From assembly GCA_026874595.1 (NCBI GenBank), contig CM049307.1:24774362-24838361 (forward strand): a stretch of DNA of 64,000 nt, written 5' to 3'. The first letter of the stretch is position 1. Each line of letters starts with the position of its first letter. The translations under genes and the position numbers were made by a program. This document shows, piece by piece, positions 29,401 to 44,600 of this stretch. The DNA is from Sipunculus nudus (lineage: Eukaryota > Annelida > Sipuncula > Golfingiida > Sipunculidae). The notes beneath the pieces are model-generated. The model had not been told where the DNA came from and ran no database searches. It worked only from the letters and a program-made list of their open reading frames with translations.

Positions 29401-32400
29401 ATAAATTTACCAATTCACAAAGGTATAAAAATTCCACAATTGCACAAAGGGTTGAGGGCATGGGTGGCGGGTAGTAACCTTAAAATCCGAAAAAAAGCCC
29501 TGAGAAAAAGGCATTTTCTCCAAGTGAAGAGGACGGAGGAGTCGAACCCCCCGTCTTTGGATCCCCCGCGCCCATCATTATAATCCATCACGGGTAAGAC
29601 CTTCGTCGATTGTCATGTTGGTTAAGATTTTTCAGCTATCACGTGGAATTCTCTTTCTTCAATCAGTACTGTAATCTGTAATATAATATGAAGATATTAG
29701 AGAAATGTATGTGGTTAGCGATATATTACAAGATGATAATTCAATATACTCACGATCCAGACTTTCATTTCTTTGACCATTTTTCTGAACTCCTTAAGGT
29801 CTACCGTACCATTTCTGTTTTTCTGAATAAAAATTAAGGAGAAGGATACGCACACAAGAAGTGTTTATCATCAAACACATAGTCATTCACTGCAGGAGTC
29901 TATAATATGCATCTCCTGACCACTGCTTATGCTCTAACGGAATGAACACGAGTACAGGCCTCAAAGGTGTTCTCCTTTTAAATATAACGGTTATTGGTGA
30001 ATTGACCACTAATATATTTGTCGACAGGTACATGCAGGCACGGGCCAAACAAAATTATGAATTTTTCCCGGTAAAATAGAGTGGCATTTTCTTGAAAACT
30101 GAATAAGTATTTTATAAGAGGATGTGTATAAATTGTATATGGTCAACAAATGTACTAAATACAACAAAACTAATGGTTTTTTTTTTATCTTGAAGAGATT
30201 AACAGTTTTAATGAATGTATTACTGACATTTTTACTGAAACAAAAAGATTAATAAATTGTGCAGAGAAAAAAATCGGGCTGCAGAACCGTAAATCCAAAC
30301 TCTCGTCTGTCTGTCATATCGGGAGTGAATTTTGAAACATTATCAGCCTGCACGTCATGTCAAAGGTCTTGAGACCATTGTTTGTAAAATTTACAATAGG
30401 AAATGTTCTGCATTATTATACATTTAGACATACATACATAAAGGCAGAGCTACATATATACATATGTAGACCGCTAGACAGACAGACAAACCCGAATGCA
30501 CTATGAGGTTCGGGGTGGAAAGCTGGCAGAGTTGTACCACACCGAGAGCAGTGTATAATATCTTACGAAAACAAACAGCACATCTTGCAAGTAATCTCAC
30601 ACAATGAAATGCGTAAAGGATACGTCCACCATCGAGATGAGACTTCGTGCTGACTCGATGCCGAACTGTCCTTTCGTCCCGGATTCTAAAATGGGAAAAA
30701 AGTTCAGGATACACCTTTTCCAGCTTGAACGGTTTTGCTGATTGAGACCCTGTACAGGGTCCTCATATTTATTATTATTAGACCAGGCTATGAAAATGCC
30801 AAGTCTAATCCCGCAGGAACCTAAGTCAACTATGAGGATCATCAGAGGACCCATACTATTACAACTCAACCACTAACTGGGTACTGAGGCAAATAAGAGA
30901 AAGGAATCAGAAAGATAAATGAACTAGTGGTCAATCTCAAACCTTATTATGTATAAATATATGAGGAATTCTTACTCTTTAAATATGCCAATATATTACA
31001 AACGCCACCGCTTTGACTCGTTTACAAACTTTTTTTTTACGTTTTGGATTATACTCTTTCAAAAATTGTAGGTTTGGTGAAGGTTCCTGAGGTGTTACTC
31101 TTGGCGGGTTCACAGCCTGGTCTATATTGATAAGATAGTTTCTTTTACTTTTATCATTTGAGATTTACTAAATAAATTTTTTTTTCGTCGATACACTTGA
31201 TCCGAATGCCTTGTGATCAATTTTAAAGTGACGACCGGCTTCTTTGGTCTTGGGCTACGGCACAGGGCTCAAGCTGGCTTGAAGTGAGTTCGTATCTCAG
31301 CGAGGAGAAGCCCCCAACCCGGGTGAGCTCTCTGTTGGTTTAAAGGGACATAATCAGGATCAATATTGTCTATTCTTTCAACTATCAGTTCAGTTCTGCT
31401 TTATACAAAAGTTTTCCAACAAAACCACCCAAGCACACAGTCTCAGTACCTCCTATACGACTGTTTAACAAATTGCTATGGCTCTGCGTGTTTGTAAACA
31501 TGGTCCACGTGTATCTGCTAGTTTCAGCTTTAGCTAGCGGGAACATGGATTACATTTTTGGGGCCAAGTCAGTCAGGGCATTTCATGATTAGCAGGTGTT
31601 GTGTCTCAGCGATGCACAGTCCCATGCGATGTTTTCATGTTGACACCTGTAATCGCGCCCGGTCCACTGTTGTTACCACTCCTTGACAGGAGTTAGCAAA
31701 CGGTTTCAGGGCAATGTTTTGGCAGGTACAAATCTTAAAGGGAAGAAGCTATTTTTCGAGTTAATTCAACATGGTTTACAGGTGATTGGGTCCCTTTATG
31801 GGAGACTGTACCCTACAGTCGTGTTTCCCTCGCAAAGGAGTGCGTCTTTTGGGGATTCCTCGGTGTTATATCCAAGCTACCTGAATCAAGACCTTCTGGT
31901 TCATGAGACAATGTACGAAGCCTTGGGGTGTCCTTTCTTTTCAGGCATACTTACCAATTAAGAAAAGTTCATTAACCGCTCCTATGAGTTCTTCAGCGTC
32001 CATTATTTTCTCTCCACCACTGTGCTTCACAAACAATTCTTGTATCTTGTCTTTTTGTTCATCCTGTTGAAATATTAAAAATATAATAATTCCATATTGC
32101 ACGATTACAGTAAAATGCATTCACAAAGTGTTCTCGGAACAAAAGGTAATTGAACGTCAGTTGAATGGGTAAAGAATTTACATTGCGCATATTAAAGCTA
32201 AAAAATTAAAATTTATAAAGCTATTTTCTCAAATCATTCATATATAAGATTTTTCTTGCGGCGTGTCACTAAAGTTGACTTCAGATTTGGCTGAGCTGCA
32301 TGAAACCTATATATATATCTGTGTGATTTCATGTAAGTGGATTGGTTCTCGTCATAATTAAAAAAATATAAAAAATATTACACCAAAATTATCAAATGGT

Positions 32401-32467
32401 GTCAAAGGTTAAATAAAATAATACTACCTCGCCATCGCGGTTATCTCTGGTCGGATCATCGATTGGT
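26242..32467 (-). CDS. CAPN: Calpain exons 13-20: linker and penta-EF-hand domain
   Basis: Exon 13 is a short acidic linker ([13 protein letters not shown]). EF1 (exon 14) is the atypical PEF type: [22 protein letters not shown]2 spans exons 15-16 with a canonical loop [14 protein letters not shown]3 (exon 17) has loop [14 protein letters not shown]4 (exon 18) is [20 protein letters not shown], without canonical calcium ligands. EF5, the dimerisation hand, is split between exon 19 ([20 protein letters not shown]) and the 27-bp exon 20 (WLSITLYY and stop), the counterpart of WLQLTMY in vertebrates. Exon 17 ends at ATAG|GCAAGA, a GC donor; a GT donor 57 nt further on (GTAAGC at 28342) would insert 19 residues into the EF3-EF4 junction. 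Confidence 0.9.
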
Positions 32468-32580
32468 CTGAAAATCAGTAGAAAGCCACTCATGAAATCA
32501 CAGAAACATTGTTTTGAGTATCCTCCCAAAATAGCGTTTGACTCATATGTGTAATAAGCCATATTATTTGATTGGTATAG

Positions 32581-32633
<53 letters not shown>

Positions 32634-35600
32634 GTGAATTTACAGCATTGAAAAACAGTGAATATCTAGATTACTGAATGTTCTTACCCTGAGGTGACGG
32701 TGGTCTCCGAGAACGTCCTAAGTAAGAACTCGGATTCTTTATGAGGACGGAAGGTACTGGGTATGATGATGTAAGTACCGGGGTCAAGGACAAAACGCTG
32801 GCATTGTTCCCGGACGTTCTGGAAGGGAGCGGTCCTTGCTGCCACTCTTAATGCAAATTTGTCGTAGTTCTTACCATCAAGGAGGACGGGCTGGCCTGGG
32901 CGGAGCTGTAAATACAAAAAAGTAGGATGTTAAATCAGAATGGAAAAATACTCAACTGCAGTAAACATATCCTCCCACGGCGGCTATTCACCACGGTCAT
33001 CCCACATCTCCTTGGCTTAAACCGCTGCTTTTATAGCAAGATTCTCTGGGTCCCATCATCAGGGTTTGCCCAGAGGAAAGAACTGTAATCAGACCAATGA
33101 GAACGTGATATTGCATTGTGCATCCAGCTCCAATTAACACGTTGGTTTGAATACACCAGTTCTAGTTGACACAGGGCCAAGAATCCGACAAATAAGAGCG
33201 GGTACATATATATATTATATATATTTGTGTGTGTGTGTTTATATATATAAGGCACAGAGATTCATATTTACTCTATTTTTATATATTAACTTATTAGGGA
33301 AGATTCAAGATAGCCACAGGTCACTCAAAACAACCTACCCGGAATAATGAAAATGAGATGTACAGATCCAGACTTAGGTCTTCGTCTTTCTGCATCAGAG
33401 ACACCACCAGCGTGCAGCGTCCGTCCCTGTTCTCGTCATCAGCGTGTTTCAGCGTCACCTGGAACTGGGGGTTCGTCCAGTACAGGTCTAAAACACACCA
33501 CGAGTCTAACTGGTAACATTTTCAAGGTCGACAATGCAAACTACGTGTTTCCTTTTTGTGCATGTATGTGAATCTGAACCAAGGTATATTTAAAGGAAAA
33601 CTTAGAACTGCACAAACTACTTATCAAACGTTCCCGATCCCAGTCTGCATAAAATGAGGCCTCTATGGCCCACCTATGAAGCAGCTGAAAAGTCTTCGGA
33701 AATCGGCAAAAACAATGAATGTTTTAAAAAATCACCTGATTATCTCGCGCTTGCATATTTAGCGTATTTATATAATATAATGAATGAATTATGAATAAAA
33801 TATGACAAAAATATGTAAATTATTACAGCAATATAAAAGAATGTTTGGCCAAGGAGTTTTAATTGTTGTATCTTCATGGTTTGACCCAAAATAGACTGAA
33901 TTATATTTGTTGTATAGCCTTGATATGATACTTTTATTCATGAATATAAAAGTGGGTAAAGCAAAACTGGGTTCATTCCCGTTTGTGTGTTTTCTCACAA
34001 CATAACCCATGCAATCATGAATGTAATCTCATGAAACTGAAAGGGCATTTCGGGATTTGGCCAATGAAGCGTGGAGCCGGAAGATGATTCGGCGCCAGTT
34101 GTAATAAATTAATATTCACATATGTAGAGTAATTTGTGCACGAATGAACCTGGGAATAAGTGAATAACGGAGACTTGCATTCATTAGAATGCAGATTTTC
34201 TAGTTAGTTATGAGCCTTTTGATCATGTGAACAGTTATAATTATTAGCCATGATGATGGAGATCCATAAACCCGTTTTCTTGTGCTTGTTAATTTATCTC
34301 GTTCACAGGTTTATATTAGAGATTTGTCGACACGTATTTCTAAAAATGTATAAACTTCAAAGTGTAAAGATGAAAAGTAAAAGGACCACATGACCGTCGT
34401 GTGTGACTGACCTTGATGTGGCGTGTTTCCGCATCCGCCCGCAGACAATCCACGCACCCATTCCCCATGGTGCCGCTGTTCTCTCCAAGGAGTTCGTTTC
34501 TTGCGATTGAAAAAAAATCATAAGTACTTCCATTTCTAATAATTTATAATCTATATCCCTCATACGAAATTTGTTCTCTGGTTGTTTGTATATAATATGA
34601 AAATTACATGGCGGATCTTTTTTTTCACGGAGTATTTTCGTGGTTTTTAATACCCTTTCACTCTATTTCTTATTTTATACTATACTGGATTCTTCCCTGA
34701 AAAAAGAGTCTCATTACATATATACGTGTGCTGAATCTTTACAGATCTACAAGCATATAGCATATATGCTATATAGCATATATGCTATATTCTGCTGATT
34801 CATCAAATCATATGATTTTTTTCAGTCATATGATACAATTTTTTTACACAAAATCCTCCTTAATAGAAACTTTTCCATGCAATGGTCATATAAAAATTAC
34901 TAATGACCAAAAACTAGCGAAACATGGTACTGAACTTTACATTGGTTCAATCGTCGATCTTATATATGTGAGTCATTTATAAATAATTGATTCTTTAAAG
35001 AATCCTGTTATGATCAGGCTATCCAATATGCGTGTTCTATTTCTATCTCTCCCATTTCTGAAGTAATCGTCCTTCTTTCTTGCACACACATTAAAACTCG
35101 AGGATCAACTACAATGCTGCCACTCTGGATTTAATGGAAACAAGTATAAAGTCTTGCAAGAAAAAAGTATAAAATTGTCTAAACACGTATAAAAAGAGTA
35201 AAAATCAACTCTGTTGGTCCAGGTAAACTGCCTATAACCACTCATGAAGATTATCACTTTAACAGAAAAAAAATATTTTATCAAAAAGAAATCTTGTTGA
35301 AAAAAGGTACGTTATGTATACTTTAAAAGGGTATAGAATGACAGCACTGAAACTAATAGAAATGCATGTATACCATATCTTTGGCCACTTCCTCGGTGAG
35401 AGCATCTGGTGACAAATGACACATGCTGACTTCATCGAATTCGCTGAGCCAATCTTCATACTGCATCCTAAGGTAAAACCAAGTTTGCTACACTCACTAT
35501 TTTGTTATTTATATTATCAAATCTATTTCGATAGATCCTAATAACAGGGCCACAAATACGTGTCATGTCCAATTATAGGATATCCAAATCATAATTATCA

Positions 35601-38600
35601 CAGCAAGGTGGCTGGGTTACCGGGGTGTAAGTCAGTTGATAAAGTGCCCATAAGCTGGCCGAGTAGCAAAATTACTACAAAAATACAATTGAGTGATCGA
35701 GTTTATGGTATAGTACTTAGTAGTAGGGTCATGTACTCGTCCGGTACCAAAGACTGATATTTATAGCGATGTGGTCCCGTTACTATCGAGAGGTCAGGTT
35801 AGACAAAAAACAAACAGAATGGACATCTGTGAGGTTGTCGGATAACCGGGGTGGTCGGTTACTATATATGAATATAAGACGTACCAGAACTCGCCCTCGT
35901 GTCGCATCACTCTTAGTCTATCTCTGTCTTCACGGGACAATCGGTTCCATTCCGTCGAGCTGAGAGAAAAAAATAACAAAAGTATCAACTACCAAATCAT
36001 TTTCCTGTCTATAGCTTGTTATATAGGATTATGTCATCATTTGTAAATACGAGAAAGATATTTAATTTTGTACAATATCATTCTTCGTCCATTTAGAGGA
36101 CAAGCGGAAGCTTGAATTTAACCCCTGGCTCCTTACACTTTGATCTATCTACAGTCACGTGCCGCCGTACTTCCGATATATCCGCCACTAAAGAATCGAC
36201 ATCATTTGGATCCAGGAGAGTCCTCAAGGAATATTCACAAATGTACAGGCACGAATGAATGAAGATTTCTAGTTAAAAAATATCCAATACACATATAAAC
36301 TTACACTGTAGACAGCCCCAGTGTGAGTGGGACCACCGTTTTTTTTTTTACTATTATCAACATTTTACTCGATATATCAGATTTATTCTTTTGTCTGTTA
36401 CTTTGTAAAATTCTATGCTCCATGTTATGTTGAAAGGCCCAAAGTGATATTGTACAGTGAATCAAACAGGAAAATACATTGATTATAGATATTTTGTGAT
36501 ATAAATAAAATAAAACTACGTACTGATCACTCCATCTTCCGTTCCATTCTCCTCGGCCCCAGGGATTGCGCAGGCGCAAAAGACGCACTTCTTGTCCGTC
36601 CGCCTGCCTCTGAATACACATGCAAATGGACGCAGTTAAATGCTTGTGGAGATTTTGTAGCTTCGGAATTTCCTCCTAAAATCCGAACAAGGTCTGGGTC
36701 CTTACATATTTTACATCAGAACGCATGCGCATTTAGCCAAAGTATTACACTGAAAGCATGCGTTCCACATCTGGTTTCATTAAGCTGGGCCACACGTTAT
36801 GACAATAGGGGTTTTAAAGGGTGAAACGGTATATATTATACCACACTGATAAAAATATCATTTTTAATTAATGGAATCTGCACTCCAGCCAGTCACAAAC
36901 GTTCACGCCAATAATAAGATTAGTGCAGTAATTGGAAGGTTATAAAGGGAAAGATAGGTTATGTCATCAGCAAAATCAAATATTTTTATATAGAGAGAGT
37001 GCATCAGGTAGTATTTAAACAGTCACGGGTAAACTGATCTGGTACAGGTTGGGGAAGAACTGTCACCTGTTATTTAAAATTATTACTACACAGGATCAAG
37101 GAAATCACAGGAAAGCTTCGACAGCCACGCCACCGATAAAGTCCACACTGTTTAATGAACTAAGCATATGATTATTTGGGGAAAATGGTAAAAAATGGAA
37201 AATCCAAAAGTGCTATTATTATCACGACTAAATCACGCTGACTACCTGAGCCCCAGGTACATACCGGTGCCTAAAACGAACAAAGTTATTCCATGACAAT
37301 ATCATGTATACCGTAATGTAGCATTTATGTCTATAGTCATGCCCATAGCTAAAGTAACGTCAAAAACATTCATGTATTTAATACCAGTAACGGGCAATAA
37401 TAATGATATATCATGAAACCTTTCAAGTTTATGATATGCATGAAGATGATTTAAGTTTTAACAGTGAGTTGATGTATGTATAGTATAACTAACAATTAAA
37501 AAATAAAAGCAAAAACCAACGGCATTACTCAAGTAAACGAAGAGTCAGTTTTAATTAATACATAGTGACAGAAATTAACATAACATGCAATGGATTATAA
37601 GCTTCGGTTAGCACACGTTTTACATATATATATGGAAGATATATATATATATGAATGTTTTAACAGTATTGAATCAACAGTGGTAGTGCATGTACATGTA
37701 TCAGATGCCGATGTGACGTCATCACCACGTGACCCTACCTTTGCCATCGCCGTGACGCTGTAGGCGTGGCCTCTGTATAGTCCACTTCCCAGTGCTTCTT
37801 CACGTATACGTTTCGTCTGGAAATATTTTTAACTATGTTATCAGGGTCCTATTCTAATGTAAAAGCATTATTTGACAAGACAATCTATAAATCTTATCAG
37901 TGCTGATGCATATTGAATGGATCTGATATGGCCGACATTATCCGTTGAAATTCAGCCAAAATGATGTTTCACAAATAAGTGATTTGACGTTCTGAAATAA
38001 AGAAATCGGTGATTTCCTAGATGGCACAAAAAAACCCCACAAAATCATCTGTTTTGCACGCTTTTCTAGCTATGAAAGTTCTTTATGTACATGCTATTGT
38101 TGTAAATTTATTTACATCTTTCTCCTTTGGGCCAGGCACGTAGCTGTCATTAGCAGATTTCAATTATAACTTTCATTATAAAAAATCTTACAGGTTTCCT
38201 TCTTGCAAAAAAATTGTAAAAAATGAAATACAGATCTACACTATAGACCGAAGATGTGGCTGCTCAAGATCTTATGCAGTAGTATTTTGAGGTTGAGGCA
38301 CTGAGGGCATGTGAAGTTAGATTTTAGCCAGAGGCTCCGACAAGACCCTTCTTGCTGAAGCTATAAGGTGGTGTTTTTATATATACTGATCTCTTCAGTT
38401 ATAACAGATCGCCGCCGACAGACGTCGCGTAGGTGCGAGAATTCTTTAATGAACCAAACACCTTTTAAAACGGGGTTATTGGGATATGCCCGTATTTTGT
38501 GATGTGTTAATTGGAGCTGAGTACATTGATTGAGTAGGCGATCATGGAGTTTATGTATTGTATTTTTGTCTTGTGTTGATTGTCACGGAGTACCTTGATT

Positions 38601-41600
38601 GAGCAGGCGAGCATGGAGTTCATGTTTTGAGTCCTGTAAAGCAGTTCAAAGAAGTGACCTGGTATTTTAGCTTCATCTGACAGGTCGATGCGCTCACTGA
38701 TTCCTCCCGTCAAATCCACCAAGGCGTCGTTCGTGTGGCCCCCATCCAGGTACTCGTAACAGCCGTGTAATCTAAAAATACACGAAACGCAGTCTTACAG
38801 AGGCGAAAAAAATATTATCCTTTTTGAAAAAATAATCAACATATTTAATAACCTATTGAATCATTTGGCAGAACAAACTCGTCCTACCTGGTCCGAATTC
38901 GGAGAGAAGACTTTTACAGACACATTTTTATGCAATGCTATTTGACTCTTTTCAATCATCTTAAGTCAGGATGCGACGCAAACCAAACGATCACGGAGGT
39001 TTAATGTCTTTAGTTTAAATAAAAGGAAAATTATTCTAAAAATGCGGATTAGTTATGAAATGATCTGACAGATGGCAGGACTATGTTCTTCGAAACTCTC
39101 GGAGAACCGTTCCCCATTATTCGTGACCACATCTCAGACCTGTTAAGAAAAGTGTTAGGCCTACGTTTTGTTTTACGAAAATGTAGTGTTAATTAATATA
39201 AAGAATTACCTCGCATGTTTAGTACTGCCAGGACTTAATATCTCCTTGATTTTACCAAATACTACTTCCTATAGTCCGTTCCGCAAGTAGGTACCGTTTG
39301 AATTCTTCCAATTGTTCGGTTACATTTAAATATTATAGCATAGTTTGCCATTATCTTTAATGAGGGACCTAAGGCCTCATAAGATTAAGAAAAAATCATA
39401 AAAAATATATTTTGCAAATTTATATTTATTCTAAATCCTGTGGCCAAGTGATGCTGTTTGGGTCATGGGTTGGCAGCATCACATTGATGGTATCAATTTT
39501 TAGAATTTTTATGACACTAGACAACCAATCAACAGCTCTAAAATGTAGTAATTGTAGCATGTGGCCAGTGAGATGTAGTAAAAAAATACCCTGTTCTCAG
39601 ATATTAATATTAATGAGAAGTAAATATTTTTTAGTTCCAAACCATGGTTTTGGTTTCATCGTTGTTGATTAGGCCAATGCCTGATTACTCCAATACCCCT
39701 TACATTTTGGTGCTGATTTATATACATGTGTGCTGGCTGGACAGTCCTTCTGCGGAGGGCCAAGAGGTGTAGATTAGGGACTATAATTGGTCATAGTCGG
39801 CTTATAAAACAGTTATGAAAATTATGATTGATAAGAAACCCCAACTTATTTTAAATGACGAAAAATAAAAACTTTTCGCAGCAAACATATAAAAACAAGG
39901 GACCTATGGGTCACGTCGCTCAGCTGAATTTTGGAAAATATTAGTAACTGCAAAATATTTTTGTTTCTTATGGTTTTTCCATGAATATTACCATTTGAAA
40001 AGCTAAGAGAAAATGGCCCAGCTTAAATGAAACTCTGTAAATTATAGAATTATGGACATGAGCTAAAGCATATGGACTGTGTAATAAATGAAACCTTTGG
40101 CCTGAAACCATTTAGTGATGCATCAAGGGAAAAAATGGGCTTACGGTAAGTGTCATATAAAAGTTCCATTTCATAAACAAATAATGTGTGAAGGTAATTA
40201 ATTTGTCAAAAGTTAAATATATGGCCATATGAGTTAAAAATTAATCCCACAAAGTTTGACCAATATTTCTAATTTTAAAAACTAGATAACTAGGCCCCAC
40301 CAACTTTAAGAGATATGAACAAAATGCTACAAAGTATTCATATCTTCTTAAATCTTGTCAGTTAGCACTTTCATTAGGTCCTAATATTTTACCATATATG
40401 AATATTAGGATTAAATTCCTGAACATTTTTTTCTTTAAAAAAAAAAACAAAATTGTCCAAGTCTCAACAATAAGAATTTTTTAACATTAAAATTATCACC
40501 TTTGTCTTGTATATTAGTCCTGAGTATCGAAGCGGTGGGTTCTCTGAGGGGTCTCTGTTGTTACTGTTCATCGCTGAAAAAATGTTAAATTATAAGATTC
40601 ATCTTGTTTAGAGTACAGGTCTGTCAAAAGAATGGGGGGGGGGGGGGGGGGGGAGAGAGAGAGAAAGGCTCCCTGTGGTATTTATGCTGGCAGCCTGATC
40701 AAGCTCAACAAGAGAGAGGGCTTGCCGGAGTGATGGGATTACATAACAGCCTGGGGAGCATAGAGAGTTGCATTGAATGACCTACAGTGACTTCAGTGGA
40801 CTGCTTGACAATGTAAGGGAATACAACAAGAGCCTCCAAAAAATTCAATAACTAGCCTAATTTTGCAGCTTTTATTTTTCATATTTAAGATTTTAACAGA
40901 TTTAATCCTTGTGTACATGCTGTGAAAATAACTTCCACAGTACTTACAGGAAAAAATTGTGCCGTGGCCAAAGTTGGGCAAAATTTAAGGTATTGATTTT
41001 ATATTTATGCTAATAACTTAAAAAAAATTGCAAATTTCAGATCTAATTTTCCGTATACAATTGAAGCTTGATTAAATGATGTTATATTCCTGATAAAAAG
41101 TCTCAGCCATTCTTATGTTAAGTGGGTAAATATATATCCAGAATTTTTACAAAGTGCATTATGTTTGGGCCTATAACTTCAACAAATTATGCAATACTGA
41201 CCTAAATTTTGGTATGTACATAGGAAATGTATAGAAACATATGAATATTTACAATTACATCTAACATTATGCCAATTTTTGGATCACCAGGTAAACAAAA
41301 GTTGGGTCATGATGCTAGAAAATACAAATACATTAAGTCTTCTAAAAAACTTCAATAGCTAGACTATTTTTTAAGCTTATACTTTCAAATTCAAAATTCA
41401 TCAGATTAAATCCATATGTAAACTGGCTGTGAAAATTAAATCAAATGTACTTATAAGAAAAAAACGAGCCATGGTCAAATTAAGGCAAAATTTAAGGTAC
41501 CAATTTTTTATTTTTGCTAATATTTTTAAAAATTTAACAGATTTTGACCTAATTTTGGGTATACAATTTAATTTTGATTAATAAAAGATATATTACTGGA

Positions 41601-44600
41601 AAAAAAGTCCATAGCTTTAAAATGTTTTGTGTTAAGTGATCAAATATCTTTCCTGATTTTTAAAAAAATGCATTATGTTTGAGCCCATAACTTTTTTTAA
41701 ATCATATAATACAGACCTAATTTTCTGGCATTTACATAGGAACTATATAAAGGAATATTTATGGTAAATATGAGGAAAAACAGGTGAGTGGTTTCGTAGT
41801 TAGGCTGTCCTGAAATGTGAAAATAGGTTTTTAATAAAAAAATTGAGGTTTTTCCTTAATTTCTCAAAGGAACAAAGTCGCAAAGACCCAGTTTTCGGCT
41901 TGGTAGGAGATCTTGGGGACATCTAACATTATGCCGAATTTTGGATTCCTAGGTCTTACGGTTTCAAAACGTGCCACATCTACGGACGGACGGACGGACA
42001 ATGGACCACGGCTATAGCTCAGATGACTTATAGTCAGCTGAGCTAAAATTGAGGTTTTGATATGTAGATACATAAACTTACTTGGCATAGGCCTTCTCCA
42101 GTAAAGGTACCCAGAATTCATTGGGTTCTGAGCGGTTCTGAGCATACATGAGGCGGCCTTGGACTGTGGGCAGACGATCATCCACAACCACCTCGGTCCA
42201 GCGATCGAACCGCCAAAAATGAAACCGGAAGATCCCTGGGTAAAATATGTAAATTTACAGCACACAAACGTGGGTGCATAGGCCGTTGGCTGGTATACGA
42301 TAACTGCATGTCACATATAAAGATACAACAATAAAAGGCCCATATTAATGAGGGAACTTTCTTTATGTAAAAATCATAAATAACATGTCCTGCTTAAATC
42401 TGTACATTGAGAGCCGCATTAAATATGACTGCTCTAGAGAGTATACATGCATTTATTGCAATATTTCATCAGTGAAGATTTTGAAATGGTCTTTACAGAA
42501 AAGAATAAGGGTATTTGAGGTGAATTTAACAGATTTGAGGTATTTAACATAAAAAAAATCTATCTATTTGTCAATACATTTTAATATATTAAAAACTAGC
42601 GTGTCATCCTTCTTTCGTAGATCACGTAATTCCTGATAGATTGCTCTGCAATTGCAGACATTTCTCAAGATTTATGTGGGTTCACTGGAAATGAAACCCG
42701 ATCAGACACATGCACTTGGCATCACTCCCGACAGTTAAAGACAAAAAAAGGGTATTTCTGAGGTGCGGCTACACAGGAATTGAGTAAAAAACGTTGAATG
42801 GTACTACCGTTAAATATAGTACAGATTTTCGATTACACTGTAATTCTCCGTGTCCCATATACGATGAAAGATTTTGTTAACTGCAGCCTAATAAAATAAA
42901 ATATTGTATCTTAATCAATTCTGTGCCTCTAAGTTACATATGAAACACCTGGGTGCACGCATGCGCACTAATATACTGACCGGCATACTCATGGTCGAAA
43001 TCCTGGTCGTTTGGGACAGCCCTGGCGAAGAGTCGCTTGTTGGAAACAGCCATCGTAGCTGCCCCAGCCACAAACCAGCAGTCGCCTGAAGGTCAAAAGA
43101 AATGCTGTTATATATGTATATATCTACGAACAGAAGACATATTAAACATATATATCAAGTTACTTCAGGGAACAAGAAATCACATAACTACACAAATACA
43201 AATTCTTTTTTTTTCCCTAATTCTAAATACTAACAGAATTCTAGAATACTAATAGAATATAATCCACTGAATTAAGATGATATATATGCCGTCTGTTTGC
43301 ACTGAACTTCAGTTGTAGCACAAAAAAACATTCTATCTAATTGTTTAACGTGTATCTGAAAAATTTAGACACTAGACACTACGACACTCATACGGAGAAA
43401 GACGTATAAGAGATTATATATTTGAGAGTTTCAATTTAAATAACCATAAGATTTATACTTGGAGAAGACAAATAAGGATTTTTATTTTTTTGCTACATTT
43501 TATTTACTAGTAATAAGGTACAGGTTAAAAAAGCTGACCAAATTTATTTGTGCGTAGAAGCTTAATTGTATGTAATTTCCAACCATAAAACGTAATAAAT
43601 GAACACACCTAGCTCCCCTTGGAACAAATCGAAACGGGTGGCACCTCTGATGATAAATTTTGGGTCTGTGACCAATTCCTGGAAATGAAGAGACCGTACA
43701 TTGTAAACGAAGAACTCTGTATCACGTGATCTACAACTTCCCATGCAGAAACCTGAGCAGATGCAGTCCCATGAACTTTATTTAAATTGGACAGTTATGA
43801 AGTTCGACATTATTTCATAGCCGTTATATTTCCGACTTTGGCCGTAAGTCGGTCTTTCCTTTTGTTAATTTTACAAGCAGTTTCATTAGTGCACTTGTGT
43901 CATTGTAACATCGTACTTAAGGACCATTTGAGGGACTACACTGATAATTTGTGAATATGCATAATTAAGACATGTTGAGAATTCGTTTGAAAATAAACAT
44001 TTAGCGTGACGAAATTTCACTCCTACTTTTTATTTTGTTCAATTTCCATTTTGGTTCCACTGCGCAAAATGAAAGCGTCGGTTTATATGTTGGTACCATT
44101 TGCAAATCACCAAAATAAACAGCTGTAATAACGTTAACGGTTGGACACTATTCTTATGCTCTGGTTGACATGAATGGTGACGTCATACCTTTGCGTTAGC
44201 CGCTCTTTTGCTGTAATCAAGAAACAGATGAACATAACAATATAAAACTGGGGGTGGGGTGGCGGAGGGGCAGATAATCTAGATCTGATTATCCAGAAAA
44301 CAAAAAACGGAAACCTAATAACTACACCGGGCGCCCGTCATAACAAGCAGAGACGTACAAAGTAAAAGCGACTAGACATCAAGAGGAAAATAAACAAAGA
44401 GTGAAAACTTAACACACAAGGTTGAGAAAAGCGTGCCAAACAGGCTACAACATCTGGTAAACTAAAGGGGAAAAAACGTGAGAGCAATATAGCAAATTAA
44501 CAGAGGTAACTTACAGTTAATAAACACTGAGGCAAATGTTATTTTAAACAAGTGAGAAGCTGCGGCGCAAGTAGGTATATACGAGAGGTTTAACGAGCAA

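Larger units (their letters stand above)
39894..42050 (+). mobile_element. Hairpin-ended repeat element, copy A (calpain intron 4)
   Basis: Starts ACAAGGGACCTATGGGTCAC followed by GCTCAGCTGAA. Ends in a GACGGACGGACGGAC run and the hairpin AGCTCAGATGACTTA, TAGTCAGCTGAGCT, then AAAA. The same start and end recur at 49.3-50.6 kb, and a related end at 47.28 kb. The terminal hairpin and CTAAAA end recall non-autonomous Helitrons, but no 5' TC or insertion site was proven, so the class is open. No open frame of note. Confidence 0.55.

Noticed and set aside
40505-40575. Apparent minus-strand exon with TTTTTTCAG acceptor inside calpain intron 4
   Set aside because: Exon 4 joins exon 5 in phase and the protein matches calpain without a gap, so an extra exon is not needed.
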